Part shown: positions 24,487-35,963 of the stretch, one piece after another
Numbering within the stretch: position 1 is the stretch's first letter
How the letters are laid out: each line of letters starts with the position of its first letter
Translations under genes and position numbers: made by a program
Notes under the pieces: generated by a model
Databases searched by the model: none
Seen by the model: only the letters and a program-made list of their open reading frames with translations
What the model was told of the DNA's origin: nothing
Assembly: GCA_027422505.1 (NCBI GenBank)
Contig: JAPQWV010000123.1
Location: forward strand, 496,001 to 560,000
Direction: 5' to 3'
DNA length: 64,000 nt
Origin: Craterostigma plantagineum
Lineage: Eukaryota; Streptophyta; Magnoliopsida; Lamiales; Linderniaceae

Positions 24487-24603
24487 GGGTGCAACACGAG
24501 GACTCGCCAGGGGCTCACCCATCCTAGTACTATTCTCACCCAAGCATGCTTAACTTCGGAGTTCTGATGGATCCGGTGCATTAGTGCTGGTATGATCGCA
24601 CCC
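24487..24603 (-). rRNA. 5S rRNA copy, sub-array
   Basis: GAGCCCCTGGCGAGTC; A58/T67/A72 pattern. Confidence 0.9.
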
Positions 24604-24884
24604 ATTTAGTTAATTGAGCGTAGTTGTTATGCATGTACGGGTAAAAATGTAATGAAAGTAAGCAATAAAGACCCGCGAGTTGCTCGGGAACCACGCCTGT
24701 TCGTGAACGTGGCAGTCCTAGATGTCGTGTATTTTTAACGAAATATATATAGTACGGAGCACTATTAATGTGAATTTATACAAAATTGATATTTTCGAAA
24801 TCCATAGGTGTTGAGAGTGGAAAGTAACACCGTCACTTCACTGCAAAATTAACGTCCGAGAGATGTTATCACGCGTAAAAAGAG

Positions 24885-25002
24885 GGGTGCAACACGAGGA
24901 CTTCCCAGGGGGTCAACCATCCTAGTATTACTCTCGCCCAAGAACGCTTAACGTCGGAGTTCTGATGGCATCCGGTGCATTAGTGCTGGTATGATCGCAC
25001 CC
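24885..25002 (-). rRNA. 5S rRNA copy, type V'
   Basis: GATGCCATC, GACGTTAAGCGTTC, GTAATACTAGG and GGTTGACC: A50C, G60T, G75A, G87T against canonical. Confidence 0.85.
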
Positions 25003-25283
25003 ATTTAGTTAATTGAGCGTAGTTGTTATGCTTGTACGGGTGAAAATGTAATGAAAGTATGCAACAAAGACCCGCGAGTTGCTCGGAAACCGTGCCAGTT
25101 CGTGAACGTCGCAGTCCTAGATGTGGCGTATTTTTAACGAAATATATATAGTATGGAGCACAATTCATGTGATTTTTTCCAAAATTGAGATTTGCGAAAT
25201 TCATAGGTGTGGAGAGTGGAAAGTAACACCGTCACTTCATTACAAAATTAATGTCTGAGGGATGTTATCACACGTAAAAAAAG

Positions 25284-25397
25284 GGGTGCAACACGAGGAC
25301 TTTCCAGGGGCTCACCCATCCTAGTACTGTTCTCACCCAAGCATGCTTAACTTCGGACTGATGGATCCGGTGCATTAGTGCTGGTATGATCGCACCC
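25284..25397 (-). rRNA. 5S rRNA copy, sub-array
   Basis: Deletion gives CATCAGTCCGAAG; GAGCCCCTGGAAAG. Confidence 0.88.
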
Positions 25398-25679
25398 ATT
25401 TAGTTAATTGAGCGTAGTTGTTATGCATGTACGGGTAAAAATGTAATGAAAGTAAGCAATAAAGACCCGCGAGTTGCTCGGAAACCACGTCAGTTCGTGA
25501 ACGTCGCAGTCCTAGATGTCGCCTATTTTCAGCGAAATATATATAGTATGGAGCACAATTCATGTGATTTTTTACAAAGTTGAGATTTGCGAAATTCATA
25601 GGTGTGGAGAGTGGAAAGTAACACCGTCACTTCATCGCAAAATTAATGTCTGAGGGATGTTATCACACGTAAAAAAAAG

Positions 25680-25796
25680 GGGTGCAACACGAGGACTTCC
25701 CAGGGGGTCACCCATCCTAGTACTATTCTCACCCAAGCATGCTTAACTTCGGAGTTCTGATGGATCCGGTGCATTAGTGCTGGTATGATCGCACCC
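25680..25796 (-). rRNA. 5S rRNA copy, sub-array
   Basis: C'-like without private change. Confidence 0.92.
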
Positions 25797-26076
25797 ATTT
25801 AGTTAATTGAGCGTACTTGTTTTGCATGTACGGGTAAAAATGTAATGAAAGTAAGCAATAAAGACCCGCGAGTTGCTCGGAAACCACGTCAGTTCGTGAA
25901 CGTCGCAGTCCTAGATGTCGCGTAGTTTCAGCGAAATATATATAGTATGGGGCACAATTCATGTGATTTGTTGCAAAATTGAGATTTGCGAAATTCATAA
26001 GTGTGGAGAGTGGAATGTAACACCGTCACTTCATTGCAAAATTAATGTCTGAGGGATGTTATCACGCGTAAAAAAG

Positions 26077-26191
26077 GGGTGCAACACGAGGACTTCCCAG
26101 GGGGTCACCCATCCTAGTACTATTCTCACCCAAGCATGCTTAATTTCGGAGTTCTGATGGATCCGTGCATTAGGCTGGTATGATCGCACCC
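26077..26191 (-). rRNA. 5S rRNA copy, sub-array
   Basis: CCAGCCTAATG (two bases lost) and GAAATTAAGC; the same pair recurs at 28857. Confidence 0.9.
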
Positions 26192-26471
26192 ATTTAGTTA
26201 ATTGAGCGTACTTGTTTTGCATGTACGGGTAAAAATGTAAAGATATAAGCAATAAAGACCCGCGAGTTGCTCGGAAACCATATCAGTTCGTGAACGTCGC
26301 AGTCCTAGATGTCGCGTATTTTTAACGAAATATATATAGTACGGAGCACTATTAATGTGATTTTATTCAAAATTAAGATTTCCGAAATCCATAGGTGTTG
26401 AGAGTGGAAAGTAACACCGTCACTTCACTGCAAAATTAATGTCCGAGGGATGTTATCACGCGTAAAAAGAG

Positions 26472-26589
26472 GGGTGCAACACGAGGACTTCCCAGGGGGT
26501 CAACCATCCTAGTATTACTCTCGCCCAAGCACGCTTAACGTCGGAGTTCTGATGGCATCCGGTGCATTAGTGCTGGTATGATCACACCC
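26472..26589 (-). rRNA. 5S rRNA copy, type V'
   Basis: As 24885 but with GCGTGC intact in the A box; starts GGGTGTG. Confidence 0.85.
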
Positions 26590-26867
26590 ATTTAGTTAAT
26601 TGAGCGTAGTTGTTAGCTTGTACGGGTGAAAATGTAATGAAAGTATGCAACAAAGACCCGCGAGTTGCTCGGAAACCGTGCCAGTTCGTGAACGTCGCAG
26701 TCCTAGATGTGGCGTATTTTTAACGAAATATATAGTATGGAGCACAATTCATGTGATTTTTTACAAAATTGAGATTTGCGAAATTCATAGGTGTGGAGAG
26801 TGGAAAGTAACACCGTCACTTCATTACAAAATTAATGTCTGAGGGATGTTATCACACGTAAAAAAAG

Positions 26868-26984
26868 GGGTGCAACACGAGGACTTTCCAGGGGCTCACC
26901 CATCCTAGTACTATTCTCACCCAAGCATGCTTAACTTCGGAGTTCTGATGGATCCGGTGCATTAGTGCTGGTATGATCGCACCC
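26868..26984 (-). rRNA. 5S rRNA copy, sub-array
   Basis: GAGCCCCTGGAAAG. Confidence 0.92.
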
Positions 26985-27264
26985 ATTTAGTTAATTGAGC
27001 GTAGTTGTTATGCATGTACGGGTAAAAATGTAATGAAAGTAAGCAATAAAGACCCGCGAGTTGCTCGGGAACCACGCCTGTTTGTGAACGTGGCAGTCCT
27101 AGATGTCGTGTATTTTTAACGAAATATATATAGTACGGAGCACTATTCATGTGAAATTATACAAAATGGAGATTTTCGAAATCCATAGGCGTTGAGAGTG
27201 GAATGTAACACCGTCACTTCATTGCAAAATTAATGTCTGATGAATGTTATCACGCGTAAAAAAC

Positions 27265-27381
27265 GGGTGCAACACGAGGACTTCCCAGGGGGTCACCCAT
27301 CCTAGTACTATTCTCACCCAAACATGCTTAACTTCGGAGTTCTGATGGATCCGGTGCATTAGTGCTGGTATGATCGCACCC
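27265..27381 (-). rRNA. 5S rRNA copy, sub-array
   Basis: CATGTTTGGG; ends CACCCG. Confidence 0.92.
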
Positions 27382-27661
27382 ATTTAGTTAATTGAGCGTA
27401 CTTGTTTTGCATGTACGGGTAAAAATGTAATGAAAGTAAGCAATAAAGACCCGCGAGTTTCTCGAAACCACGTCAGTTCGTGAACGTCGCAGTCCTAGAT
27501 GTCGCCTATTTTCAGCGAAATATATATAGTATGGAGCACAATTCATGTGATTTTTTACAAATTGAGATTTGCGAAATTCATAGGTGTGGAGAGTGGAAAG
27601 TAACACCGTCACTTCATCGCAAAATTAATGTCTGAGGGATGTTATCACACGTAAAAAAAAG

Positions 27662-27778
27662 GGGTGCAACACGAGGACTTCCCAGGGGGTCACCCATCCT
27701 AGTACTATTCTCACCCAAGCATGCTTAACTTCGGAGTTCTGATGGATCCGGTGCATTGGTGCTGGTATGATCGCACCC
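27662..27778 (-). rRNA. 5S rRNA copy, sub-array
   Basis: CACCAATGC. Confidence 0.92.
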
Positions 27779-28058
27779 ATTTAGTTAATTGAGCGTAGTT
27801 GTTATGCATGTACGGGTAAAAATGTAATGAAAGTAATCAATAAAGACCCGCGAGTTGCTCGGGAACCACGCCTGTTCGTGAACGTGGCAGTCCTAGATGT
27901 CGTGTATTTTTAACGAAATATATATAGTACGGAGCACTATTCATGTGAAATTATACAAAATGGAGATTTTCGAAATCCATAGGCGTTGAGAGTGGAAAGT
28001 AACACCGTCACTTCATTGCAAAATTAATGTCTGATGAATGTTATCACGCATAAAAAAC

Positions 28059-28175
28059 GGGTGCAACACGAGGACTTCCCAGGGGGTCACCCATCCTAGT
28101 ACTATTCTCACCCAAACATGCTTAACTTCGGAGTTCTGATGGATCCGGTGCATTAATGCTGGTATGATCGCACCC
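28059..28175 (-). rRNA. 5S rRNA copy, sub-array
   Basis: CATGTTTGGG as at 27265; CATTAATGC. Confidence 0.92.
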
Positions 28176-28458
28176 ATTTAGTTAATTGAGCGTACTTGTT
28201 TTGCATGTACGGGTAAAAATGTAATGAAAGTAAGCAATAAAGACCCGCGAGTTGCTCGGAAACCACGTCAGTTCGTGAACGTCGCAGTCCTAGATGTCGC
28301 CTATTTTCAGCGAAATATATATAGTATGGAGCACAATTCATGTGATTTTTTTACAAAATTGAGATTTGCGAAATTCATAGGTGTGGAGAGTGGAAAGTAA
28401 CACCGTCACTTCATCGCAAAATTAATGTCTGAGGGATGTTATCACACGTAAAAAAAAG

Positions 28459-28575
28459 GGGTGCAACACGAGGACTTCCCAGGGGGTCACCCATCCTAGT
28501 ACTATTCTCACCCAAGCATGCTTAACTTCGGAGTACTGATGGATCCGGTGCATTAGTGCTGGTATGATCGCACCC
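28459..28575 (-). rRNA. 5S rRNA copy, sub-array
   Basis: CAGTACTCCG. Confidence 0.92.
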
Positions 28576-28856
28576 ATTTAGTTAATTGAGCGTACTTGTT
28601 TTGCATGTACGGGTAAAAATGTAATGAAAGTAAGCAATAAAGACCCGCGAGTTGCTCGGAAACCACGTCAGTTCGTGAACGTCGCAGTCCTAGATGTCGC
28701 GTATTTTCAGCGAAATATATATAGTATGGGGCACAATTCATGTGATTTGTTGCAAAATTGAGATTTGCGAAATTCATAAGTGTGGAGAGTGGAATGTAAC
28801 ACCGTCACTTCATTGCAAAATTAATGTCTGAGGGATGTTATCACGCGTAAAAAAAG

Positions 28857-28972
28857 GGGTGCAACACGAGGACTTCCCAGGGGGTCACCCATCCTAGTAC
28901 TATTCTCACCCAAGCATGCTTAATTTCGGAGTTCTGATGGATCCGGTGCATTAGGCTGGTATGATCGCACCC
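28857..28972 (-). rRNA. 5S rRNA copy, sub-array
   Basis: CCAGCCTAATG and GAAATTAAGC, as at 26077. Confidence 0.9.
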
Positions 28973-29251
28973 ATTTAGTTAATTGAGCGTACTTGTTTTG
29001 CATGTACGGTAAAAATGTAAAGATATAAGCAATAAAGACCCGCGTGTTGCTCGGAAACCATATCAGTTCGTGAACGTCGCAGTCCTAGATGTCGCGTATT
29101 TTTAACGAAATATATATAGTACGGAGCACTATTAATGTGATTTTATTCAAAATTAAGATTTCCGAAATCCATAGGTGTTGAGAGTGGAAAGTAACACCGT
29201 CACTTCACTGCAAAATTAATGTCCGAGGGATGTTATCACGCGTAAAAAGAG

Positions 29252-29369
29252 GGGTGCAACACGAGGACTTCCCAGGGGGTCAACCATCCTAGTATTACTC
29301 TCGCCCAAGCACGCTTAACGTCGGAGTTCTGATGGCATCCGGTGCATTAGTGCTGGTATGATCGCACCC
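29252..29369 (-). rRNA. 5S rRNA copy, type V'
   Basis: GTAATACTAGG and GGTTGACC; GCGTGC intact, like 26472. Confidence 0.85.
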
Positions 29370-29650
29370 ATTTAGTTAATTGAGCGTAGTTGTTGTGCTT
29401 GTACGGGTGAAAATGTAATGAAAGTATGCAACAAAGACCCGCGAGTTGCTCGGAAACCGTGCCAGTTCGTGAACGTCGCAGTCCTAGATGTGGCGTATTT
29501 TTAACGAAATATATATAGTATGGAGCACAATTCATGTGATTTTTTACAAAATTGAGATTTGCGAAATTCATAGGTGTGGAGAGTGGAAAGTAACACCGTC
29601 ACTTCATTGCAAAATTAATGTCTGAGGGATGTTATCACACGTAAAAAAAG

Positions 29651-29767
29651 GGGTGCAACACGAGGACTTGCCAGGGGCTCACCCATCCTAGTACTATTCT
29701 TACCCAAGCATGCTTAACTTCGGAGTTCTGATGGATCCGGTGCATTAGTGCTGGTATGATCGCACCC
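29651..29767 (-). rRNA. 5S rRNA copy, sub-array
   Basis: GAGCCCCTGGCAAG; GGGTAAGAATAG. Confidence 0.92.
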
Positions 29768-29788
29768 ATTTAGTTAATTGAGCGTACT

Positions 29789-31483
29789 TGTTTTTTTTTT
29801 TTTTAACTTGAATCGTTTTAATCCAAGGGGTTCAATTCGCGAATTTGATTTGCGAAGTGTTTGAGTTCGCAAACCATTGCATTCGTAAGACTCGATTCGC
29901 CATCCTCATAGGACCCGCAAAATGCATGAGGCTCGGTTCGCAAAACGGGTTCGCAAAGAGCTGGAGCTATTTGAGTTCGTAGAACTGTCCCGGCCCGTGA
30001 AGTAGCGAGTTCGCAGAGTAGGTTTTGCGGCCCTCTTATTTTGCGGCTTGGGTGGATTCGCTGAAGGGATTCGCAAACTTAGACCCGCAAAAGCTTTCCC
30101 CTGCTCGATTCGCGAAGTGGAGCCGTAGACTGCAAGGATTCGCGAAGTGTGTTGGATTCGCAAACCTCCATTCGCCGTCTTACTTGGTTTGCGAATTGCA
30201 TGTGGATTCGCCAACTAGGATTCGCGATCTTCATGCCACCACGGTTCGCAAATTGGTTCAGCCCGTAAAATCCCGAGTTCGCAAATCGCCATGAGTTCGC
30301 CATCCGTAGCGGGTTTCGCAAACGTGTCATGACCCGCAAACTCTTGCTTTGCGAAGTAGGGTTTGCGGCTTCGTGGACCCGCAAAAGGTTTGAGTTTGCA
30401 AACCTTTCCAGCCCGCAAACCTCCTCGGATTCGTAAAGTGGCTTGGAGTTCGCAAATGCCCCCAAAACATTTACTATTCGCAATGTACTAGCTTTAAGGA
30501 TCGCAAGCTATATTTTCTTTCTCAAGAACACATTTAATCGGTGGGTATGAACTTATAACCCTAAAGTTCGAGCTTACTAAGAATGTAAGATTAGCCCTAA
30601 TTTTCGTACCTTAATCACTTCTAAACACGTTATTATAAAGCTAAAAATACCAAATCAAGGTTAGAAAATGTACTCTCGAAAATGTTAAACTACCGAAATC
30701 TCCAAGCAAACCTTAAGTACGTATCTACTCCTCAACTAAGGTTCTTCCCCGTCAATCTTACGCTCTAATTTCTCGTTTCTCTTATAAACTTTTGAAGCCA
30801 AACCCTTAGGCAACTTAAATCACGAAATTATAAGGGTTGTAAGGGAATGCTTCACTTACTAGCTTCGAATCTTCAACTTCTTGGTGTGTTTTTGAGTTGA
30901 ACTCCTTTCGGCTCCTTCTCTTCTCTTTTCTTTCTAATTTCGTGGGGTCTTCTTAAGAGTGGTTATGGGTTTGAAGGTGGAGTTAGATATTTTATAATTC
31001 ATAGGCATGGATAAATAGGAGTAGACTTGGCGTGACTCTCCTTACTTTAAGGGGTTGTTGTCTCCAATGTTTGCCACTTGCTTAATTTGGGCCCAAGTTA
31101 GCATGTTTAGCCCATCTATATTATTAAATTTCTCTTGGCCCAAACTTCGAAATTTCCCACCTAAATTAATTCATCCTAACTACTTAAGTCGTTGCATATA
31201 ATCACGGACATTCGTAAAGTCTCGTAGGCATGGAGCGTGCACGGAAATTAATCTATAGTCATATAATTATTTCACGGAATCCACGGCAATCACATAAGGA
31301 ACTTATGAGGTCGATGATCACGTTCGTATAAAATCATATAGACCCGAAATTAATAGCACATAAGTCGCATAATGCACGTAAGTCACGTTAATGCGCATAG
31401 ATCATGTCGATGCACATAAATCATGAAGTCGCATTTTGCTAATTTATTGGCCCTAAAGACTTACGGGAAACCCGGGTGCTACA
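29789..31483 (-). mobile_element. Chromovirus-type solo LTR (family 2), longer copy
   Basis: Bounded by TG and CA on either strand (1695 bp). On the minus strand it runs TGTAGCACCC through the segment shared with 23162-24179, then about 660 bp rich in TTCGCAAA-like motifs, and ends in an A-run (T-run 29791-29804 on +). Flanks GTACT and GTATG do not match and come from different parts of the 5S unit (about 120 bp of unit is missing), so this is not a simple insertion with target duplication. The A-run end could instead be a truncation point. No protein domains; the open frames of up to 134 codons over 30025-30483 follow from low stop-codon density. Confidence 0.75.
29815..30470. repeat. TTCGCAAA/TTCGCGAA motif-rich segment in the LTR
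   Basis: The octamer and its variants (GATTCGC, GAGTTCGCAAA, CCCGCAAA) recur every 15-40 bp on both strands; the core TTCGCGAA is palindromic. Spacing is irregular, so this is not a simple tandem repeat. Confidence 0.8.
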
Positions 31484-31611
31484 GTATGGGGCACAAGTCA
31501 TGTGATTTTTTACAAAATTGGATTTGCGAAATTCACAGGTGTGGAGAGTGGAAAGTAACCGTCACTTCATTACAAAATTAATGTCTGAGGTATGTTATCA
31601 CGTAGAAAAAG

Positions 31612-31727
31612 GGGTGCAACACGAGGCCTTCCCAGGGGGTCCCCATCCTAGTACTATTCTCACCCAAGCATGCTTAACTTCGGAGTTCTGACGGATCCGG
31701 TGCATTAGTGCTAGTATGATCGCACCC
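31612..31727 (-). rRNA. 5S rRNA copy, type Bg
   Basis: GGATGGGGAC, box C one base short. Confidence 0.92.
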
Positions 31728-32004
31728 ATTTAGTTAATTGAGCGTACTTGTTTTGCATGTACGGGTAAAAATGTAATGAAAGTAAGCAATAAAGACCTGA
31801 GTTGCTCGGGAACCACGTCAGTTCGTGAACGTCGCAGTCCTAGATGTCGCGTATTTTCAGCGAAATATATATAGTATGGAGCACAATTCATGTGATATTT
31901 TACAAAATTGAGATTTCGAAATTCATAGGTGTGGAGAGTGGAAAGTAACACCGTCACTTCATTGCAAAATTAATGTCTGAGGGATGTTATCACGCGTAAA
32001 AAAA

Positions 32005-32122
32005 GGGTTGCAACACGAGGACTTCCCAGGGGGTCAACCATCCTAGTACTATTCTCACCCAAGCATGCTTAACTTCGGAGTTCTGATGGATCCGGTGCAT
32101 TAGTGCTGGTATGATCGTACCC
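32005..32122 (-). rRNA. 5S rRNA copy, type C'
   Basis: GGATGGTTGAC; ends GCAACCC. Confidence 0.92.
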
Positions 32123-32401
32123 ATTTAGTTAATTGAGCATACTTGTTTGCATGTACGGGTAAAATGTAATGAAAGTAAGCAATAAAGACCCGCGAGTTGC
32201 TCGGAAACCACGTCAGTTCGTGAACGTCGCAGTCCTAGATGTCGCGTATTTTTAACGAAATATATATAGTACGGAGCACTATTCATGTGATTTTATACAA
32301 AATTGAGATTTCCGAAATCCATAAGTGTTGAGAGTGGAAAGTAACACCGTCACTTCATTGCAAAATTAATGTCTGAGGGATGTTATCACGCGTAAAAAAA
32401 G

Positions 32402-32518
32402 GGGTGCAACATGAGTCCTTCCCAGGGGGTCACCCATCCTAGTACTATTCTCACCCAAGCATGCTCAACTTCGGAGTTCTGACGGATCCGGTGCATTAGT
32501 GCTGGTATGATCGCACCC
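32402..32518 (-). rRNA. 5S rRNA copy, type D
   Basis: GTTGAGC; GGACTCATG; MITE in its upstream spacer. Confidence 0.92.
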
Positions 32519-32666
32519 ATTTAGTAAATTGAGCGTAGTTGTTTTGCATGTACGGGTGAAAATGTAATGAAAGTATGCAACAAAGACCCGCGAGTTGCTC
32601 GGGAACCACGCCTTGTTCGTGAACGTCGCAGTCCTAGATGTTGCGTATTTTCAGCGAAATATATAT

Positions 32667-33053
32667 GGGGCATTTCATTTCAGGCCCCTATATAAGTATA
32701 ATTTAGGGTTCAGACCCTCTTCGGAAAATATTTAGTTTTTAGGACTCATTTTTATGCAGTACCACTTTATTGCTCTTACATACCAATATGTTGAAATTCT
32801 GTACCGCAAAACCATAATCTGGCACCCGTTTATGATCATCTGATACCAGTTTATTTTCTGCAATTCCACTTTATTGCTCTGACATACCAGCATGTTGAAA
32901 GGTTGTAACACAAAACATCATTCTATACCAGTTTATATATTTTTCATACCACTTTTTTACACCACACAAAATGGGTCCTTTAACCTAAAAAATTGTTAAA
33001 CAGGGTCTGAATTCGAAATCAAACCCTAAAGGGGCCTGATTTCGAATTTACCC
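32667..33053 (-). mobile_element. MITE copy 5
   Basis: About 387 bp, with several private substitutions (TGGCACCCG, GTACCGCA), so older or less homogenised than copies 2-4. Same spacer position and AATATATAT flanks. Confidence 0.85.
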
Positions 33054-33196
33054 AATATATATAGTACGGAGCACTATTCATGTGATTTTATACAAAATTG
33101 AGATTTTCGAAATCCATAGGTGTTGAGAGTGGAAAGTAACACCGTCACTTCATTGCAAAATTAATGTCTGAGGGATGTTATCACGCGTAAAAAAAG

Positions 33197-33312
33197 GGGT
33201 GCAACACAAGGACTTCCAGGGGTCACCTATCCTCGTATTACTCTCGCCCAAGAACGCTTAACGTCGGAGTTCTGATGGCATCCGGTGCATTAGTGCTGGT
33301 ATGATCGCACCA
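33197..33312 (-). rRNA. 5S rRNA copy, type V
   Basis: CCCCTGGAAG, box C further shortened. Confidence 0.82.
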
Positions 33313-33595
33313 ATTTAGTTAATATAGCGTAGTTGTTTTACTTGTATGGGTGAAAATGTAATGAAAGTATGCAACAAAGACTGGCGCGCTTGCTCGGGAA
33401 CCACGCCTTGTTCGTGAACGTCGCAGTCCTAGATGTCGCGTATTTTTAACGAAATATATATAGTACGGAGCACTATTCATGTGATTTTATACAGAATTGA
33501 GATTTTCGAAATCCATAGGTGTTGAGAGTGGAAAGTAACACCGTCACTTCATTGAAAAATTAATGTCTGAGGGATGTTATCACGCGTAAAAAAAG

Positions 33596-33712
33596 GGGTG
33601 CAACACGAGAACTTCCCAGGGGGTCACCCATCCTAGTACTATTCTCACCCAAGCATGCTTAACTTCGCAGTTCTGATGGATCCGGTGCATTAGTGCTGGT
33701 ATGATCGCACCC
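33596..33712 (-). rRNA. 5S rRNA copy, type A
   Basis: CTGCGAAG. Confidence 0.92.
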
Positions 33713-33991
33713 ATTTAGTTAATTGAGCATACTTGTTTTGCATGTACGGGTAAAAATGTAATGAAAGTAAGCAATAAAGAGCCGCGAGTTGCTCGGAAAC
33801 TACGTCAGTTCGTGAAGTCGCAGTCCTAGATGTCGCGTATTTTCAGCGAAATATATATAGTATGGAGCACAATTCAAGTGATTTTTTACAAAATTGGGAT
33901 TTGCGAAATTCACAGGTGTGGAGAGTGGAAAGTAACACCGTCACTTCATTGCAAAATTAATGTCTGAGGGATGTTATCACGCGTAAAAAAA

Positions 33992-34107
33992 GGGTGCAAC
34001 ACAGGCCTTCCCAGGGGGTCACCCATCCTAGTACTATTCTCACCCAAGCATGCTTAACTTCGGAGTTCTGACGGATCCGGTGCATTAGTGCTAGTATGAT
34101 CGCACCC
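33992..34107 (-). rRNA. 5S rRNA copy, type B
   Basis: GGCCTGTG, a CG lost near the end. Confidence 0.92.
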
Positions 34108-34388
34108 ATTTAGTTAATTGAGCGTATTTGTTTTGCATGTACGGGTAAAAATGTAATGAAAGTAAGCAATAAAGACCCGCGAGTTGCTCGGGAACCACGT
34201 CAGTTCGTGAACGTCGCAGTCCAAAATGTCGCGTATTTTCAGCGAAATATATATAGTATGGAGCACAATTCATGTGATTTTTTACAAAATTGAGATTTGC
34301 GAAATTCATAGGTGTGGAGAGTGAAAAGTAACACCGTCACTTCATTGCAAAATTAATGTCTGATGGATGTTATCACGCGTAAAAAAAG

Positions 34389-34504
34389 GGGTGCAACACG
34401 AGGACTTCCCAGGGGGTCACCCATCCTAGTACTATTCTCACCCAAGCATGCTTAACTTCGGAGTTCTGATGGATCCGCTGCGTTAGTGCTGGTATGATCG
34501 TACC
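34389..34504 (-). rRNA. 5S rRNA copy, type C
   Basis: AACGCAGCGG; begins GGTACG. Confidence 0.92.
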
Positions 34505-34783
34505 ATTTAGTTAATTGAGCATACTTGTTTTGCATGTACGGGTAAAATGTAATGAAAGTAAGCAATAAAGACCCGCGAGTTGCTCGGAAACCACGTCAGT
34601 TCGTGAACGTCGCAGTCCTAGATGTCGCGTATTTTTAACGAAATTATATAGTACGGAGCACTATTCGTGTGACTTTATACAAAATTGAGATTTTCGAAAT
34701 CCATAAGTGTTGAGAGTGGAAAGTAACACCGTCACTTCATTGCAAAATTAATGTCTGAGGGATGTTATCACGCGTAAAAAAAG

Positions 34784-34899
34784 GGGTGCAACATGAGGCC
34801 TTCCCAGGGGTCACCCATTTTAGTACTATTCTCACCCAAGCATGCTCAACTTCGGAGTTCTGACGGATCCGGTGCATTAGTGCTGGTATGATCGCACCC
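34784..34899 (-). rRNA. 5S rRNA copy, type D
   Basis: GTTGAGC; TAAAATGGG in box C. Confidence 0.92.
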
Positions 34900-35173
34900 A
34901 TTTAGTTAATTGAGCATACTTGTTTTGCATGTACGGGCAAAATGTAATGAAAGTAAGCAATAAAGACCCGCGAGTTGCTCGGAACCACGTCAGTTCGTGA
35001 ACGTCGCAGTCCTAGATGTCGCGTATTTTTAACGAAATATATAGTTCGGAGCACTATTCATGTCATTTATACAAAATTGAGAATTTCGAAATCCATAGGT
35101 GTTGAGAGTGGAAAGTAACACCGTCACTTCATTGCAAAATTAATGTCAGAGGGATGTTATCACGCATAAAAAG

Positions 35174-35287
35174 GGGTGCAGCGAGAACTTCCCAGGGGTC
35201 ACCCATCCTAGTACTAGTCTCACCCAAGCATGCTTAACTTCGGAGTTCTGATGGATCCGGTGCATTAGTGCTGGTATGATCGCACCC
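35174..35287 (-). rRNA. 5S rRNA copy, type E
   Basis: 3' end shortened (TCTCGCTGCACC). Confidence 0.9.
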
Positions 35288-35566
35288 ATTTAGTTAATTG
35301 AGCATACTTGTTTCGCATGTACGTGGGTAAAAATGTAATGAAAGTAAGCAATAAAGAGCCGCGAGTTGCTCGGAAACTACGTCAGTTCGTGAAGTCGCAG
35401 TCCTAGATATCTTGTATTTTCAGCGAAATATATATAGTATGGGGCACAATTCATGTGATTTTTTACAAAATTGGGATTTGCGAAATTCACAGGTGCGGAG
35501 AGTGGAAAGTAACACCGTCACTTCATTACAAAATTAATGTCTGAGGGATGTTATCACGTAGAAAAG

Positions 35567-35683
35567 GGGTGCAACACGAGGCCTTCCCAGGGGGTCACCC
35601 ATCCTAGTACTATTCTCACCCAAGCATGCTTAACTTCGGAGTTCTGACGGATCCAGTGCATTAGTGCTGGTATGATCGCACCC
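35567..35683 (-). rRNA. 5S rRNA copy, type Bg
   Basis: CACTGGATCC; CCAGCAC instead of CTAGCAC. Confidence 0.92.
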
Positions 35684-35963
35684 ATTTAGTTAATTGAGCG
35701 TACTTGTTTTGCATGTACGGGTAAAAATGTAATGAAAGTAAGCAATAAAGACCCGTGAGTTGCTCGGGAACCACGTCAGTTCGTGAACGTCGCAGTCCTA
35801 GATGTCGCGTATTTTCAGCGAAATATATATAGTATGGAGCACAATTCATGTGATTTTTTACAAATTGAGATTTGCGAATTCATAGGTGTGGAGAGTGGAA
35901 AGTAACACCGTCACTTCATTGCAAAATTAATGTCTGAGGGATGTTATCACGCGTAAAAAAAAG

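Larger units (their letters stand above)
24180..29788 (-). repeat. 5S rDNA sub-array between two LTR fragments
   Basis: Fourteen full units plus a 5S stub. Spacers differ from the flanking array (for example GTGGCAGTCC and TTATGC variants). A divergent V' gene recurs at 24885, 26472 and 29252, giving a base repeat of four units (1587 bp) and one expanded to seven (2780 bp). Within the seven, units 27265-28058 and 28059-28856 look like a tandem dimer duplication sharing an ACGGGTGC gene end and CCAAACATGC. Confidence 0.93.

Noticed and set aside
30025..30483. Overlapping open frames of 89-134 codons
   Set aside because: They lie on both strands of the TTCGCAAA motif field, which lacks stop codons by composition; no domain is recognisable.
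29784..31488. Target-site duplication around the longer LTR
   Set aside because: GTACT and GTATG share only three bases and come from different positions of the 5S unit.
2504..35849. A recurring 60-84 codon open frame (MNFANLNFVKNHMNCAPYYI-like) seen dozens of times
   Set aside because: It is the 5S spacer read into the 5S gene on the gene strand. Copies differ by frame-breaking indels as often as by substitutions, so there is no sign of protein selection.
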